64,000 nt of DNA from positions 607,837 through 671,836 of the forward strand of contig JACPIT010000009.1 of assembly GCA_016187945.1 (NCBI GenBank), in the 5' to 3' direction. Of the stretch, positions 18,063-26,889 are shown one piece after another; the stretch's first letter is position 1, and each line of letters begins with the position of its first letter. Position numbers and translations under genes: made by a program. Source of the stretch: Opitutia bacterium. GTDB lineage: Bacteria; Verrucomicrobiota; Verrucomicrobiia; Opitutales; Opitutaceae. The notes below the pieces were generated by a model that was not told the DNA's origin, made no database searches, and worked only from the letters and a program-made list of their open reading frames with translations.

Positions 18063-19043
18063 ATGAGTAACGGCCCCGCTTGGTCCCAGAAACTCCGCGC
18101 CGAAATCGGCAAAGCCGTCATCGGACAGGACGCCGTCGTCGAACGCCTCCTCGTCGCCCTCCTCGCCAACGGCCACGTGCTGCTCGAGGGCATGCCCGGC
18201 CTCGCGAAGACGCTCCTCGTCAAATCGCTCGGCACCGCGCTGGGCGTGCAATTCGAGCGCATCCAGTTCACGCCCGACCTGCTGCCGAGCGACGTCGTCG
18301 GCACGATGATCTTTTCGCCGAAGGACGGCGCCTTCGCCACGCACAAGGGCCCGATCTTCGCCAACCTCGTGCTCGCCGACGAAATCAACCGCGCGCCCGC
18401 CAAGGTCCAGTCCGCGCTCCTCGAAGCGATGCAGGAGCGCCAAGTCACGATCGGCGGCCACTCGCACCAGTTGCCGAAGCCGTTTTTCGTGATGGCGACG
18501 CAAAACCCCGTCGAGCAGGAGGGCACTTACCCGCTCCCCGAGGCGCAGACGGACCGTTTTCTTTTCAAGCTGCTCGTCGACTATCCGAGCGCCGCCGAGG
18601 AGGCGCGCATGATGGAGATGTGGGGCCAGGTCACGAAGGCACCCGCGCTCCAGCCAGTCTCGAGCGGCGAGGAACTCATCGCGCTCCGCGCGCACGTCGA
18701 CGCGATCCACGTCTCGCCCGGCGTGCAGGCCTACATCCTCGCGCTCGTGCGCGGCACGCGCGATCTCGCCGCCGCCTCTGAGGGCAATGGTCACGGCGGC
18801 GCGAAACGCCTGCTGAATTTCGGCGCGTCGCCGCGCGCCTCGCTCGCGCTCTTCCAAGCCGGCCGCGCGCTGGCGTGGTTGCGCGGCGCCGATTACCTGT
18901 CGCCCGCGACGGTGCAGGAAATTTTCCACGACGCGCTCCGCCACCGCGTCGGCCTCACCTACGAAGCCGAGGCCGAGGAACTCTCCGCCGACAAGATTCT
19001 CCAGCAAGTCCTCGAACGCACGCCGGTGCCGGCAAAAGTCTGA
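18063..19043 (+). CDS. MoxR family AAA+ ATPase (Bat operon)
   Basis: A 326-residue AAA+ ATPase with Walker A GMPGLAKT, Walker B VLADEINRAP and the MoxR pattern NPVEQEGTYPLPEAQTDRF. The C-terminal lid has GASPRASLALFQAGRALAWL. MoxR proteins act as chaperone-like partners of VWA-domain proteins. It leads an operon with a DUF58 protein, two VWA proteins and a BatD-like protein, the arrangement of Bacteroides aerotolerance (Bat) loci. A second MoxR gene is at 52445. Confidence 0.92.
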   Translation: MSNGPAWSQKLRAEIGKAVIGQDAVVERLLVALLANGHVLLEGMPGLAKTLLVKSLGTALGVQFERIQFTPDLLPSDVVGTMIFSPKDGAFATHKGPIFANLVLADEINRAPAKVQSALLEAMQERQVTIGGHSHQLPKPFFVMATQNPVEQEGTYPLPEAQTDRFLFKLLVDYPSAAEEARMMEMWGQVTKAPALQPVSSGEELIALRAHVDAIHVSPGVQAYILALVRGTRDLAAASEGNGHGGAKRLLNFGASPRASLALFQAGRALAWLRGADYLSPATVQEIFHDALRHRVGLTYEAEAEELSADKILQQVLERTPVPAKV

Positions 19044-19051
19044 GCGAATCT

Positions 19052-19130
19052 TTCTCTTTCCTCTTTCTCTTAATCTTTCTTCCCGCCGCGCAGCGATCTT
19101 CGGCCCAGGAGAAAGAGAAAGAGGAAAAAG
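19052..19130. repeat. Word-type inverted repeat between moxR and DUF58 genes
   Basis: A pyrimidine tract (CTTTCTCTTTCCTCTTTCTC) is followed by its approximate complement (GGAGAAAGAGAAAGAGGAAA). It occupies nearly all of the 93 bp between the two genes and could form a long hairpin in the operon message. Confidence 0.65.
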
Positions 19131-19136
19131 TCCGTC

Positions 19137-20165
19137 ATGCCCAACCCGATCACAGCGCACACGTCCGTCGTCACCTCCCAGCTCGCGCTGCTGCGCCAGC
19201 TCGAGTGGAAGGTGCGCCACGCCGTCGAGAATGTGCTCAGCGGCGAGTATCGCTCGGCGTTCCGCGGGCGCGGCATGGAGTTCGACCAGGTCGTCAAATA
19301 CACCTACGGCGACGACATCCGCGACATCGACTGGAACGTCACCGCTCGCCTCGGCGAGCCCTACCGGAAAAAATTCATCGAGGAACGCGAGGTCACGCTG
19401 CTGCTCGTGCTCGAGGACAGCGTCAGCCTGCAATTCGGCTCCGGCGAAAAATCCAAACGCGAAGCGCTGCTCGAACTCGCCGGCCTCGTCATGCTGCTCG
19501 GCGCCGTGAACCGCGACCGCGTCGGCTTCCTCCACGCCTCGCCCGAAGGCTATGTGCTGAAGGAGCCCGTCCGCGGCCGCGGCCAGATTCTCCACCTCGC
19601 CGCGCAGTTACTCGGCCGCCCGGCGCCGTCGCTGGAGAGTGGCGCGGTGCTTCAGCCCGCGCCGGACGATGCTCAACGCGGGCTGAAGCACCGCGCTACC
19701 CCGGACTCCGCGAGTTCGTCCTCCGCCGCCCGTCCTTCCTCCTCGGTCCTCAGTCCTCCGTCTTCCGCCATCCCCTGGCGCCTCCTCGCTCACGCCGCGC
19801 CGCGCCACTCGATCCTGATCTGGCTCGGCGATTTTCCGCCGCGCGTGCATCCCGAGGGCTGGAGCGTGCTCACGCGGCGCTACCAGACGATGGGCTTCCG
19901 CGTCGACGACCCGTGGGACCGCGAGTTGCCGCACACGCGCACGCTCACCGCCTACGACCCCACCACCGGCCAGCTCGTGAACCTCAACGGCGCCTCTTCC
20001 GCGCAACGCGCCGCCCACCAGCTCTGGGTCGATCAGCGCGACGACGCGTTTCGCGCCCTGTTCCCCGATTCGCTCAGCCGCCTCGTCGTCGGGACCGGCG
20101 AAGACCGCCTCGAAGCACTCGTGCGCTTCTTCCATGCCCGCATGGCAGCGGGATCGCGGCGCTGA
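19137..20165 (+). CDS. DUF58 domain protein (Bat operon), interrupted by repeat-derived linker
   Basis: A 342-residue protein of the DUF58 family, the usual partner of MoxR. The N-terminal part has the signature GRGMEFDQVVKYTYGDDIRD followed by IDWNVTARLGEPYRKKF. The C-terminal part is a VWA-like half. Residues about 160-220 consist of in-frame repeat DNA: the GCGGTGCTT element (LESGAVLQPAPDDAQRGLKH) and then the word-type repeat (SSSVLSPPSSAIP). Without it the two halves would join as a normal-length DUF58 protein. The frame is intact, so the protein is probably still made. Confidence 0.85.
   Translation: MPNPITAHTSVVTSQLALLRQLEWKVRHAVENVLSGEYRSAFRGRGMEFDQVVKYTYGDDIRDIDWNVTARLGEPYRKKFIEEREVTLLLVLEDSVSLQFGSGEKSKREALLELAGLVMLLGAVNRDRVGFLHASPEGYVLKEPVRGRGQILHLAAQLLGRPAPSLESGAVLQPAPDDAQRGLKHRATPDSASSSSAARPSSSVLSPPSSAIPWRLLAHAAPRHSILIWLGDFPPRVHPEGWSVLTRRYQTMGFRVDDPWDRELPHTRTLTAYDPTTGQLVNLNGASSAQRAAHQLWVDQRDDAFRALFPDSLSRLVVGTGEDRLEALVRFFHARMAAGSRR
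19640..19700. repeat. GCGGTGCTT-family inverted repeat inside a gene
   Basis: GCGCGGTGCTTCAGCCCGCG pairs with GCGGGCTGAAGCACCGCGCT. It lies in frame within the DUF58 coding region. Confidence 0.85.
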
Positions 20166-20175
20166 GGCGCCGCGA

Positions 20176-20320
20176 AAGCTCCAACCTCCAAGCTCCAACC
20201 TCCAAACCCGCCGAACTCATGAATCGCCCGCTCCCATTTCCGGTTTTTGAGCATTGGAGTTTCTCTGGAGCTTGGGGTTTGGAGCTTGGCGCTTTGTCCC
20301 TGGGCTTGGCGTTTGGAGTT
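20176..20320. repeat. Word-type inverted repeat (CTCCAACCTCCAA)
   Basis: The left arm repeats GCTCCAACCTCCAA twice; the right arm has GGAGCTTGGGGTTTGGAGCTT. It separates the DUF58 and first VWA genes. An ATG at 20254 in the right part would extend the VWA protein by 25 residues that are only repeat translation. Confidence 0.7.
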
Positions 20321-20328
20321 TTCCCGGG

Positions 20329-21423
20329 ATGACCCTCACCAACTACACCTTCGCCTCCCCCTGGTGGCTCGCGGCGCTGCTCGCGCTGCCGCTGCTCGTC
20401 TGGGTGCGCGGACGCCGCGGCGCGCCGGTGCTGGTAGTGCCGTTCGCGGGCGCGTGGCACCGGCCGACCTTCATCCCGACTTCGCGCTGGCCGGCGGCGT
20501 TCGCTCTCACGGGGCTCGCATTGCTCATCGTCGCCCTCGCGCGTCCGCAGATCGTCGAGGACAAGCGCGAGGTGAAACAGCAGGGCTACGACCTCATGCT
20601 CGCGATCGACCTCTCGGGCTCGATGCTCGCGGAAGACTACGAGCGCGGCGGCGACCGCATCAACCGCCTGCAGGCGATCAAGCCGATCATCCAAGCCTTC
20701 ATCGGCCAGCGGAAAAGCGACCGCATCGGCATGGTGGTTTTCTCCGGCCGCGCCTACACGCTCGCCCCGCTCACGTTCGACCACGAGTGGCTCGGCCGCC
20801 AGGTCGAGCGCCTGAAACTCGGCATGATCGAGGACGGCACCGCCATCGGAGACGGTCTCGGCGTCGCACTCACCCGACTTGAACAAGCCGGCCGCGAGGA
20901 AGGCAATCAGCGCAAAGGCGCGTTCGTCGTCCTGATGACCGACGGTGCGAACAACCGCGGCCTGCTCTCGCCCGAACAGGCGACCGAGATCGCGAAATCG
21001 CGCGGCGTGCCCGTCCACACCATCGGCGTCGGTCGCGAAGGTCTCGTGTTGATGCCCGCGTTCGACGACGCCGGAAACAAGATCGGCTACAGCCGGCGCA
21101 TCTCCGACCTCGACGAAGGTCAGCTCCGCGCGATGGCGGATGCGACCGGCGGGAAATTTTTCCGCGCGATGGACATCGATACCGCCGAGCGCGCCTTTGC
21201 CGCGATCGATCAAGTGCAGAAGATCGAGTTTCAGGCGAAATCCTACCTGATCACGACAGAGCTCTTCGCGTGGCTCGCCGTGCCCGGCTCCGTGCTATTG
21301 TTCCTCGGTGCGCTGATCGCGCTGCCACCGCAACTGCCGCGCCGCGCCAAAACTGTAGCGGCGCTCTATGACCGCCGAGACGGCGCTCGCAGAGCGCCGC
21401 TACAGGAGAAACCGACCGCATGA
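20329..21423 (+). CDS. VWA domain membrane protein, BatA-like
   Basis: A 364-residue protein. Hydrophobic helices lie at about 10-26 and 60-75 and near the C-terminus (LFAWLAVPGSVLLFLGALIA). The VWA domain about 90-290 has a MIDAS motif (AIDLSGSML) and MTDGANN. BatA-type proteins show their VWA domain on the periplasmic side. The start at 20329 (MTLTNYTFASPWW) is preferred because the upstream residues derive from a repeat. The last 23 codons (TVAALYDRRDGARRAPLQ) come from a GTAG-type repeat. The stop overlaps the next start (ATGA). Confidence 0.88.
   Translation: MTLTNYTFASPWWLAALLALPLLVWVRGRRGAPVLVVPFAGAWHRPTFIPTSRWPAAFALTGLALLIVALARPQIVEDKREVKQQGYDLMLAIDLSGSMLAEDYERGGDRINRLQAIKPIIQAFIGQRKSDRIGMVVFSGRAYTLAPLTFDHEWLGRQVERLKLGMIEDGTAIGDGLGVALTRLEQAGREEGNQRKGAFVVLMTDGANNRGLLSPEQATEIAKSRGVPVHTIGVGREGLVLMPAFDDAGNKIGYSRRISDLDEGQLRAMADATGGKFFRAMDIDTAERAFAAIDQVQKIEFQAKSYLITTELFAWLAVPGSVLLFLGALIALPPQLPRRAKTVAALYDRRDGARRAPLQEKPTA
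21352..21406. repeat. GTAG-type repeat at the 3' end of a VWA gene
   Basis: CTGTAGCGGCGCTCTATGAC pairs with a right arm ending AGAGCGCCGCTACAG. The gene reads through the whole element, so the repeat now encodes the protein's C-terminus. Confidence 0.8.
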
Positions 21424-23252
21424 GTTTCCACTCCCCGCACCTCCTCTGGCTGCTCGTGCCGCTCGTGCTGTTGTTCTCCTGGGAACTGGCCCGTCGCGTC
21501 GCGAGCGCCGCCACCGATCTCCCGAAAGTCGCGCGCGCGTGGGCGGGCGCGTTCGATGTCTCGCTCGGCACGCACCACACGACCGCCGAGACGCGCCCGC
21601 GCATCTGGCTGTGGTTCGGCCTCGCCCTCTGCATCGTCGCGCTCGCGCGCCCGCAGTGGGGCGTGATCGAGGAGAAGGTTTTCGACCAGTCGCGCGAAGT
21701 GCTCATCGCCGTCGATCTCTCGCGCTCGATGCTGGCGCAGGACGTGAAGCCGTCGCGGCTCGACCGCTCGAAGCTCCTCGTCTCCTCGCTGCTCGATGGT
21801 CTGAAGGGCGAGCGCGTCGGCCTCGTGCTGTTCGCCGGCACCGCGTTCCTCCAGAGCCCCCTCAGCGCCGACTACGAGATCCTCCGCGAGTTTCTGCCGG
21901 CGCTGAAACCCGAATTTCTTCCGGAAGGCGGCTCGAACTACAAATCGATGCTCGAGACCTCGATCCAGGCCTTCGGCACATCGACCGCCGACCGCTATCT
22001 CATCATCCTCTCCGACGGCGAGAGCACCGAGGACGGCTGGAAGGAACTCGGCGAGCAGCTCAAGACGAAGGGCATTCGCGTCATCGGCCTCGGCATCGGC
22101 ACGCCGCAAGGCTCGTTCATCCCCGACGGCAGCGGCGGCTTCGCGAAAGACGAGCGCGGCGCCGTCGTGCTCTCGCGCCTCAACAGTTCCACGCTGCAGG
22201 ATCTCGCGCAGACCACCGGCGGCGCCTACACCGACGCGAGCAGTTGGGTGGATATGCCGTCGTTGCTCAAGAAGACGGTCGACGCGGGCAGGAAAGGCGA
22301 GTTTTCCGAGAAAAACGCCGCGCGCAAAATCGAGCGCTTCCAGTGGTTCCTCGCGCCGGGCCTGTTGCTGCTCTGCATCAGCTTCTGGGCCGAGTTTCCC
22401 GTGCGTCCGCGCGAGCGGGCGCTGCCGCTGGGCAAAACCAGAGAACCGAGAATGGAGAACCGAGGACGGAAAAGGGCCACCGCCTCCGTCGCCGCGCTCG
22501 CGCTTCTGTCCTCTGTGCTCAGTCCTCCGTCCTCCGCCGCGCCGACCGAGCCGGCGTCGACCGAAGACACCCTCGCCAAGCCCCTCACGACCACCGTCGC
22601 GCGCCTCGCCGACAAACCGACGCTCGCCGCCAAGGACTGCGCCGATCTCGCGCAGACGACCGTTACCTACGGCCAGCGCATGAAAACCGGCCAACAGCGG
22701 CCGCCGGCCGGCGTCGTGAACGACGCGCTGGCCGCCGTCGATCTCGGCGAGAAAGCCGACGCCAAGGCCGCCGACTGGCCGCGCCTCCGCCAGGAACTGC
22801 GAGATCTGCTCGAGAAGCCGCCCGAGGAAAAGAAGGACGACCAGAAACAAGACCAGCAGCAGAAGCAGGATCAAAAGAACCAATCGCAGAACCAGCAAAA
22901 CGAAGATCAACAGAATCAGGACCAGCAACAGCAGGACCAGCAGCAATCCGAGCAGCAAAAACAGGAGCAGCAGCAGAAGCAGCAACAAGACGCGTTCGGC
23001 GACATGAAGGACCAGCCGCCGCAATCGCCGAAACCGAACGAGCAGCCGGAGCCCCCGCAACAACCACCGCAACCGCAGACCCAGAAAGTCGGCGGCAAAA
23101 AAGAAAAACCGAAGGAAGTCCCTCTCGACCCCGAACTCGCCATGCCGCTCCAAAAGCTCGAACAGGTGCGCAACCAGGATTCGCCCGCGAAGCTCCAACA
23201 GCTCATGCAGGGCCAGCAGTCGCGCCCGCAGAAGAAAGGCAAGGACTGGTGA
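21420..23252 (+). CDS. VWA domain protein, BatB-like, with Gln-rich tail
   Basis: A 610-residue protein. N-terminal helices (LLWLLVPLVLLFSW and a second near 65-80) are followed by a VWA domain with MIDAS AVDLSRSMLAQD and ILSDGESTEDG, and a helix near 320-335 (WFLAPGLLLLCISFW). A word-type repeat encodes ALLSSVLSPPSSAA near 360-375, then a segment about 380-470 possibly of BatC type. Residues about 470-540 are almost only Gln, Asn, Asp, Glu and Lys. A charged tail ends at KKGKDW. Most of the protein should be periplasmic. It starts inside the stop of the BatA-like gene. Confidence 0.85.
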   Translation: MSFHSPHLLWLLVPLVLLFSWELARRVASAATDLPKVARAWAGAFDVSLGTHHTTAETRPRIWLWFGLALCIVALARPQWGVIEEKVFDQSREVLIAVDLSRSMLAQDVKPSRLDRSKLLVSSLLDGLKGERVGLVLFAGTAFLQSPLSADYEILREFLPALKPEFLPEGGSNYKSMLETSIQAFGTSTADRYLIILSDGESTEDGWKELGEQLKTKGIRVIGLGIGTPQGSFIPDGSGGFAKDERGAVVLSRLNSSTLQDLAQTTGGAYTDASSWVDMPSLLKKTVDAGRKGEFSEKNAARKIERFQWFLAPGLLLLCISFWAEFPVRPRERALPLGKTREPRMENRGRKRATASVAALALLSSVLSPPSSAAPTEPASTEDTLAKPLTTTVARLADKPTLAAKDCADLAQTTVTYGQRMKTGQQRPPAGVVNDALAAVDLGEKADAKAADWPRLRQELRDLLEKPPEEKKDDQKQDQQQKQDQKNQSQNQQNEDQQNQDQQQQDQQQSEQQKQEQQQKQQQDAFGDMKDQPPQSPKPNEQPEPPQQPPQPQTQKVGGKKEKPKEVPLDPELAMPLQKLEQVRNQDSPAKLQQLMQGQQSRPQKKGKDW

Positions 23253-23257
23253 TTTTC

Positions 23258-26011
23258 ATGCGAAAGTTCGTCCACCGTATTTGGGCTTATCTCGTAGGGG
23301 CGCAGTCTCGCTGCGCCCTTCGCCCGGCCGTCCCCCATGCCAAACTCCCGGAACGCGTCACTCTGAACGAAGTGAAGAATCCAGCCGCCCGCGAATCGAA
23401 TGCCCCGCGCGAAGATGACGGGATCCTTCGCCACGCGCAGGACGACAAACTTCAGCGCCGGAGATCGGCGCCCGTCCTCTTCTTCGCGTCGCTCCTCGCC
23501 GCCCTCATCGTCGGCACGACCCTCCACGCGCAAACCGTCCGCTGGGATCCGCCCTCCGGCCAGCTCGGCTACAACCAAGTCAGCGAACTCACCCTCGTGT
23601 TCGAGGAATGCGAACCCGACGGCGCGCCGCAGACGCCGCAGGTCGACGGCCTCGTGTTCGGCCGGCCGTCCCAGAGCAGCGAAACGAGCATGGTGAACTT
23701 CAAAGTCTCGCGCCGCTTCACGCTCACCTACCCGGTCCGCCCGTCGAAGCGCTCCACGATCACCATCCCCGCGTTCACCATCCAGACCGACAAGGGCGCG
23801 CTGCGCGTCGCCTCCGCCAGCTACTCCGTCGGCGACGCCACCGTCGGCAACAGCGGCCTCTCCGTCGCCGACATTTCCTCGGCGAAAATCAACGTCCCGA
23901 AAAACACCTTCTGGGCCGGCGAGGTTTTTCCGCTCGCCTACGAGTTGAGCGTCATCCGCCGCTACTTCCATTCGCCGGCCAGCGCCATCGACTGGCAGCC
24001 CGCACCGCTCGTGATCGAGGAGTGGTCGAAACCGGAACCGAGCGAGGCCATGGTGCGCGGCGAGCGCCGCTTCGTCGTCACGCAGACCTCGCGCGCCTAC
24101 GCGAAGCAGCCCGGCTCGTTCACGATCAAGTCCGCGCAACAACTCGTGAACCTCAACGTCGCCACGAGCGGCTTCGGTTTCCCCTTCCAACAAGCCGTCG
24201 AGCAACGCGTGATCACGACCGACCCGCTCGAACTCACCATCCGCCCGCTCCCGCCCGCGCCCGGCGATTTCTCCGGCGCCGTCGGTAATTTCGCTCTCGT
24301 CTCCAAAGTCGTCCCCACCGCACCCGCCGGCGGCGAGCCGGTCACGTGGACGCTCGAACTCACCGGCGTCGGCAACTGGCCCGACCTCTCCGGCCTGCCG
24401 CAACGCGAAGTCTCGAACGATTTCTCCGTCGTGCAGCCGAAATCGAAACGCACGATGAAGGATAACTCGCTCTTCGAGGGCGCGCTCACCGAAGACGTCG
24501 TCCTCGTGCCGAACAAAGCCGGCAGCTACCGACTCGGCTCGGTCAAGTTCACCTACTTCGACACCGCGAGCGGCACCTACAAGACCATCACGACCGAGCC
24601 CGTCACGGTCACCGTCGGCCCCGCCGCCGCCGCGCCCGTCGCGCCGCAACCGAGCGGCCCCGTGCAGTTTTCCCTCCCCCAGCCGGGCGGCGCCGTCACG
24701 CCCGGGTTGAAACTCCCCGAGCCCGTCGCGCCCGTCCCGCCGGAAAACCTGCCGCGCGATCCGATCGCGGAAAGCCGCCGCGGCTTCGCGCCGATGACCA
24801 CCGATCGCCTCGTCGTCATCAGCCTTCTGTCCTCCGTCCTCTGTCCTCTGCTCGTCTGGCTCACTCTCGCCGCGCTCCGCTCGCGCGCGCTCGATCCGCA
24901 GCGCCGCCGCCGCGAATCCCGCGCCGCGCTCGCCGGCGTGCTCGACCGCATGCGCACCGTCGGTCCCGACAGCACCGCGCGCAACGCCCAGCTCCGCCTC
25001 TGGCAACGCCACGCCGCCGCGCTCTGGGAAATCCCGCACGCCGCGCCCGGAGCCCCGCTCGTGTCAGGCACGATCGCCGCGCGCAACAAAGACGCCGCCC
25101 CCGCGTGGAGCGCGCTCTGGGCCGAAGCCGACCGCGCGCAACACAGCCGCGACGCCGCCCTGCCGGCCGACTGGCCGCTCCGCGCCGAAGGCGCGCTCCA
25201 AGCCGTGCGCATCCCCGGCTGGCCGGTCTTTTCGCTCTTCGCGCCGCGCCACCTCTTCCCGTTCCTCGTCGCCCTATTGGTCCTATCCGTCCTAGTGGTC
25301 CCCTCCTCCGCCCGCGCCGCCGACGCTCCCGCCGACTACCGCGCCGCGCGCTTCACCGCCGCCGAAATCACCTGGCGCAAAGCCGCCGCGGCCGCCCCGC
25401 GCGATTGGGCGCTCCGGCACAACCTCGGCCTCGCCCTCGCGCAACAAGATCGCTGGGCCGAGGCCACCGCGCACTGGACCGCCGCATTTCTCCTCGCGCC
25501 CTCCGACGCCGTCACCCGCGCCGACCTCCCGCTCGGCCTGCAACGCTCCGGCATGGCGCCGCCCGAGCTCGTCGAATTTTCCCGCGGCGAAGGCCGCTAC
25601 GCGCTCGCCCGCGCCGCTTCGCCCGGCACGTGGCAGCTCGCGCTGGTCGCCGCTGCGTTGGCGATCGCCGCCGCGCTCGCGCTGCTGTTGCTCAAGGGCT
25701 ACTCCCGCGTCGGCCCCTGGGCCACGCCCGCCGCGCTCCTGATCGTCCTTCTCGCCATCGTCCTCGCCGCCGCCGCGACGTTCAGTCTGCGCACCTACGG
25801 CCCGCTCGCGCATCCCGACGCCGTGCTGGTGTGGCGCACCTCGACCCTCCGCTCGCTCCCGACCGAAGCCGACACGCAAAAAATCTCCGCGCTCTCCGCC
25901 GGCTCGATCGCCGTCGTCGACAAGACCTTCCTCGGTTGGAGCCGCCTGAATTTCCCGACCGGTCAAACCGGCTGGGCCCGCACCGACGACCTCGTCGCGC
26001 TGTATCGGTAG
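23258..26011 (+). CDS. BatD-like protein fused to a BatE-like TPR/SH3 region
   Basis: A 917-residue protein. A hydrophobic signal (PVLFFASLLAALIVGTTLHA) near 70-90 is followed by BatD-like Ig-type domains (TVRWDPPSGQLGYNQVSELT and VPKNTFWAGEVFPLAYELSV). There is a helix near 520-540, then a second export-like hydrophobic segment near 670, a TPR-like region (LRHNLGLALAQQDRWAEA), two helices near 790-840 and an SH3-like end (SLPTEADTQKISALSAGSI). The first 65 residues come from a repeat (VTLNEVKNPAARE), which moves the signal peptide away from the N-terminus. No other ATG precedes the signal, so the true start is uncertain. Its TAG stop lies in a GTAG repeat. Confidence 0.82.
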   Translation: MRKFVHRIWAYLVGAQSRCALRPAVPHAKLPERVTLNEVKNPAARESNAPREDDGILRHAQDDKLQRRRSAPVLFFASLLAALIVGTTLHAQTVRWDPPSGQLGYNQVSELTLVFEECEPDGAPQTPQVDGLVFGRPSQSSETSMVNFKVSRRFTLTYPVRPSKRSTITIPAFTIQTDKGALRVASASYSVGDATVGNSGLSVADISSAKINVPKNTFWAGEVFPLAYELSVIRRYFHSPASAIDWQPAPLVIEEWSKPEPSEAMVRGERRFVVTQTSRAYAKQPGSFTIKSAQQLVNLNVATSGFGFPFQQAVEQRVITTDPLELTIRPLPPAPGDFSGAVGNFALVSKVVPTAPAGGEPVTWTLELTGVGNWPDLSGLPQREVSNDFSVVQPKSKRTMKDNSLFEGALTEDVVLVPNKAGSYRLGSVKFTYFDTASGTYKTITTEPVTVTVGPAAAAPVAPQPSGPVQFSLPQPGGAVTPGLKLPEPVAPVPPENLPRDPIAESRRGFAPMTTDRLVVISLLSSVLCPLLVWLTLAALRSRALDPQRRRRESRAALAGVLDRMRTVGPDSTARNAQLRLWQRHAAALWEIPHAAPGAPLVSGTIAARNKDAAPAWSALWAEADRAQHSRDAALPADWPLRAEGALQAVRIPGWPVFSLFAPRHLFPFLVALLVLSVLVVPSSARAADAPADYRAARFTAAEITWRKAAAAAPRDWALRHNLGLALAQQDRWAEATAHWTAAFLLAPSDAVTRADLPLGLQRSGMAPPELVEFSRGEGRYALARAASPGTWQLALVAAALAIAAALALLLLKGYSRVGPWATPAALLIVLLAIVLAAAATFSLRTYGPLAHPDAVLVWRTSTLRSLPTEADTQKISALSAGSIAVVDKTFLGWSRLNFPTGQTGWARTDDLVALYR
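23356..23446. repeat. Inverted repeat in the BatD-like leader (GAACGAAGTGAAGAATCC type)
   Basis: The left arm is CACTCTGAACGAAGTGAAGA and the right arm is approximately its complement (GGATCCTTCGCCACGCGCAG). It encodes VTLNEVKNPA and DDGILRHAQDD in frame. Confidence 0.65.
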
Positions 26012-26121
26012 CGCGGTGCTTCAGCCCGCGCCCGCTCGCCGCCACTGTAGGAGCGGCTTTATGCCGCGATCCGAACGCGGCACGCGCATCGAGCCAATCG
26101 CGGCGTAAAGCCGCTCCTACA
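26008..26121. repeat. Composite: GCGGTGCTT half-arm plus GGAGCGGCTTTA inverted repeat
   Basis: GTAGCGCGGTGCTTCAGCCC at 26008 is a single arm whose GTAG supplies the stop codon of the BatD-like gene. A complete TGTAGGAGCGGCTTTATGCC ... GGCGTAAAGCCGCTCCTACA pair lies at 26046-26121. Confidence 0.82.
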
Positions 26122-26148
26122 ACCGAACCGCCGAACGCGATCTGAACC

Positions 26149-26220
26149 GTAGCCGCGCGTTGGAGCGAAGCGACAACGTGGGCTGTCACGCTTTCAGCCT
26201 GCGGCCTCAAGCGCGGCTAC
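26149..26220. repeat. GTAG-type inverted repeat (CCGCGC family)
   Basis: GTAGCCGCGC at 26149 pairs with GCGCGGCTAC ending at 26220. The right arm supplies the TAG stop codon of the Nudix gene (minus strand). Confidence 0.7.
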
Positions 26221-26771
26221 TCACCGGCTCGCACACGCGTCTTCCGCACCATCCGCACGATCGCTTCTTCCGAATTGAGCCGCACCGCGTCCGCCAGCGA
26301 CACCCACGCGACATCGTGCGACTCATCGCTCACGACCACCGGCTCCGTCGGATCGGCTTCGATCAGGAATCGCACGTCGAAATGCCAGTGCTCCGGCTCT
26401 GTCTTGCGGGCGGGAATCCGATGGCGATCCACATCGAAAATCTCCGCCGCTACCGCGCGCACGCGCGTCAGCCCCGACTCCTCCTGCACCTCGCGCAACG
26501 CCGCCGCGAGCAAGTCCGCCTCGCCGTCCGCGTGTCCGCCGAGCTGAATCCACAGATCGAGTTTGCGGTGATGCGTCAGCAGCACGCGCGAGCGCGCCGG
26601 GTCGACCACCCACGCCGACGCCGTCAGGTGCCCTTCGAGGCACGTGCGCGACAAGCAATCCGGGTGCGCCGCGATGAACGGGAAAAAATCCGCGAGCATC
26701 GCGGCCTCGCCGCCCGCCTCAGCGCGCGCCTCATGCCGGCGCAAGAGCGCCACGGTGTCGTCAATGGTCAC
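26217..26771 (-). CDS. Nudix hydrolase
   Basis: A 184-residue Nudix hydrolase. The Nudix box is QLGGHADGEADLLAAALREV followed by QEESGL, with REVQEE supplying the metal-binding glutamates; the spacing before RE is one residue longer than the textbook form. The substrate is unknown. I chose the GTG at 26771 (then TIDDTVALLRRHEA) because the ORF upstream of it runs into a GC-rich inverted repeat (26798-26870) with no protein character. The TAG stop lies in the repeat at 26149-26220. Confidence 0.85.
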   Translation of the reverse strand: MTIDDTVALLRRHEARAEAGGEAAMLADFFPFIAAHPDCLSRTCLEGHLTASAWVVDPARSRVLLTHHRKLDLWIQLGGHADGEADLLAAALREVQEESGLTRVRAVAAEIFDVDRHRIPARKTEPEHWHFDVRFLIEADPTEPVVVSDESHDVAWVSLADAVRLNSEEAIVRMVRKTRVRAGE

Positions 26772-26797
26772 GCGCGATCCCCTTGGATCGTTTTCGG

Positions 26798-26870
26798 GCG
26801 GGGTCGCCGACCCCGCCGCTTTGTCCCAACGCGGCGAGCGCACGGTGGCGGGGTTCGGCGCCCCCGCTCT
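26798..26870. repeat. GC-rich inverted repeat
   Basis: GGGCGGGGTCGCCGACCCCG and a second arm, GGCGGGGTTCGGCGCCCCCG, are separated by about 30 bases. It lies between the Nudix and LOG genes, where promoter elements would be expected. Confidence 0.5.
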
Positions 26871-26889
26871 ACACTTTCAGTCATCGCCT

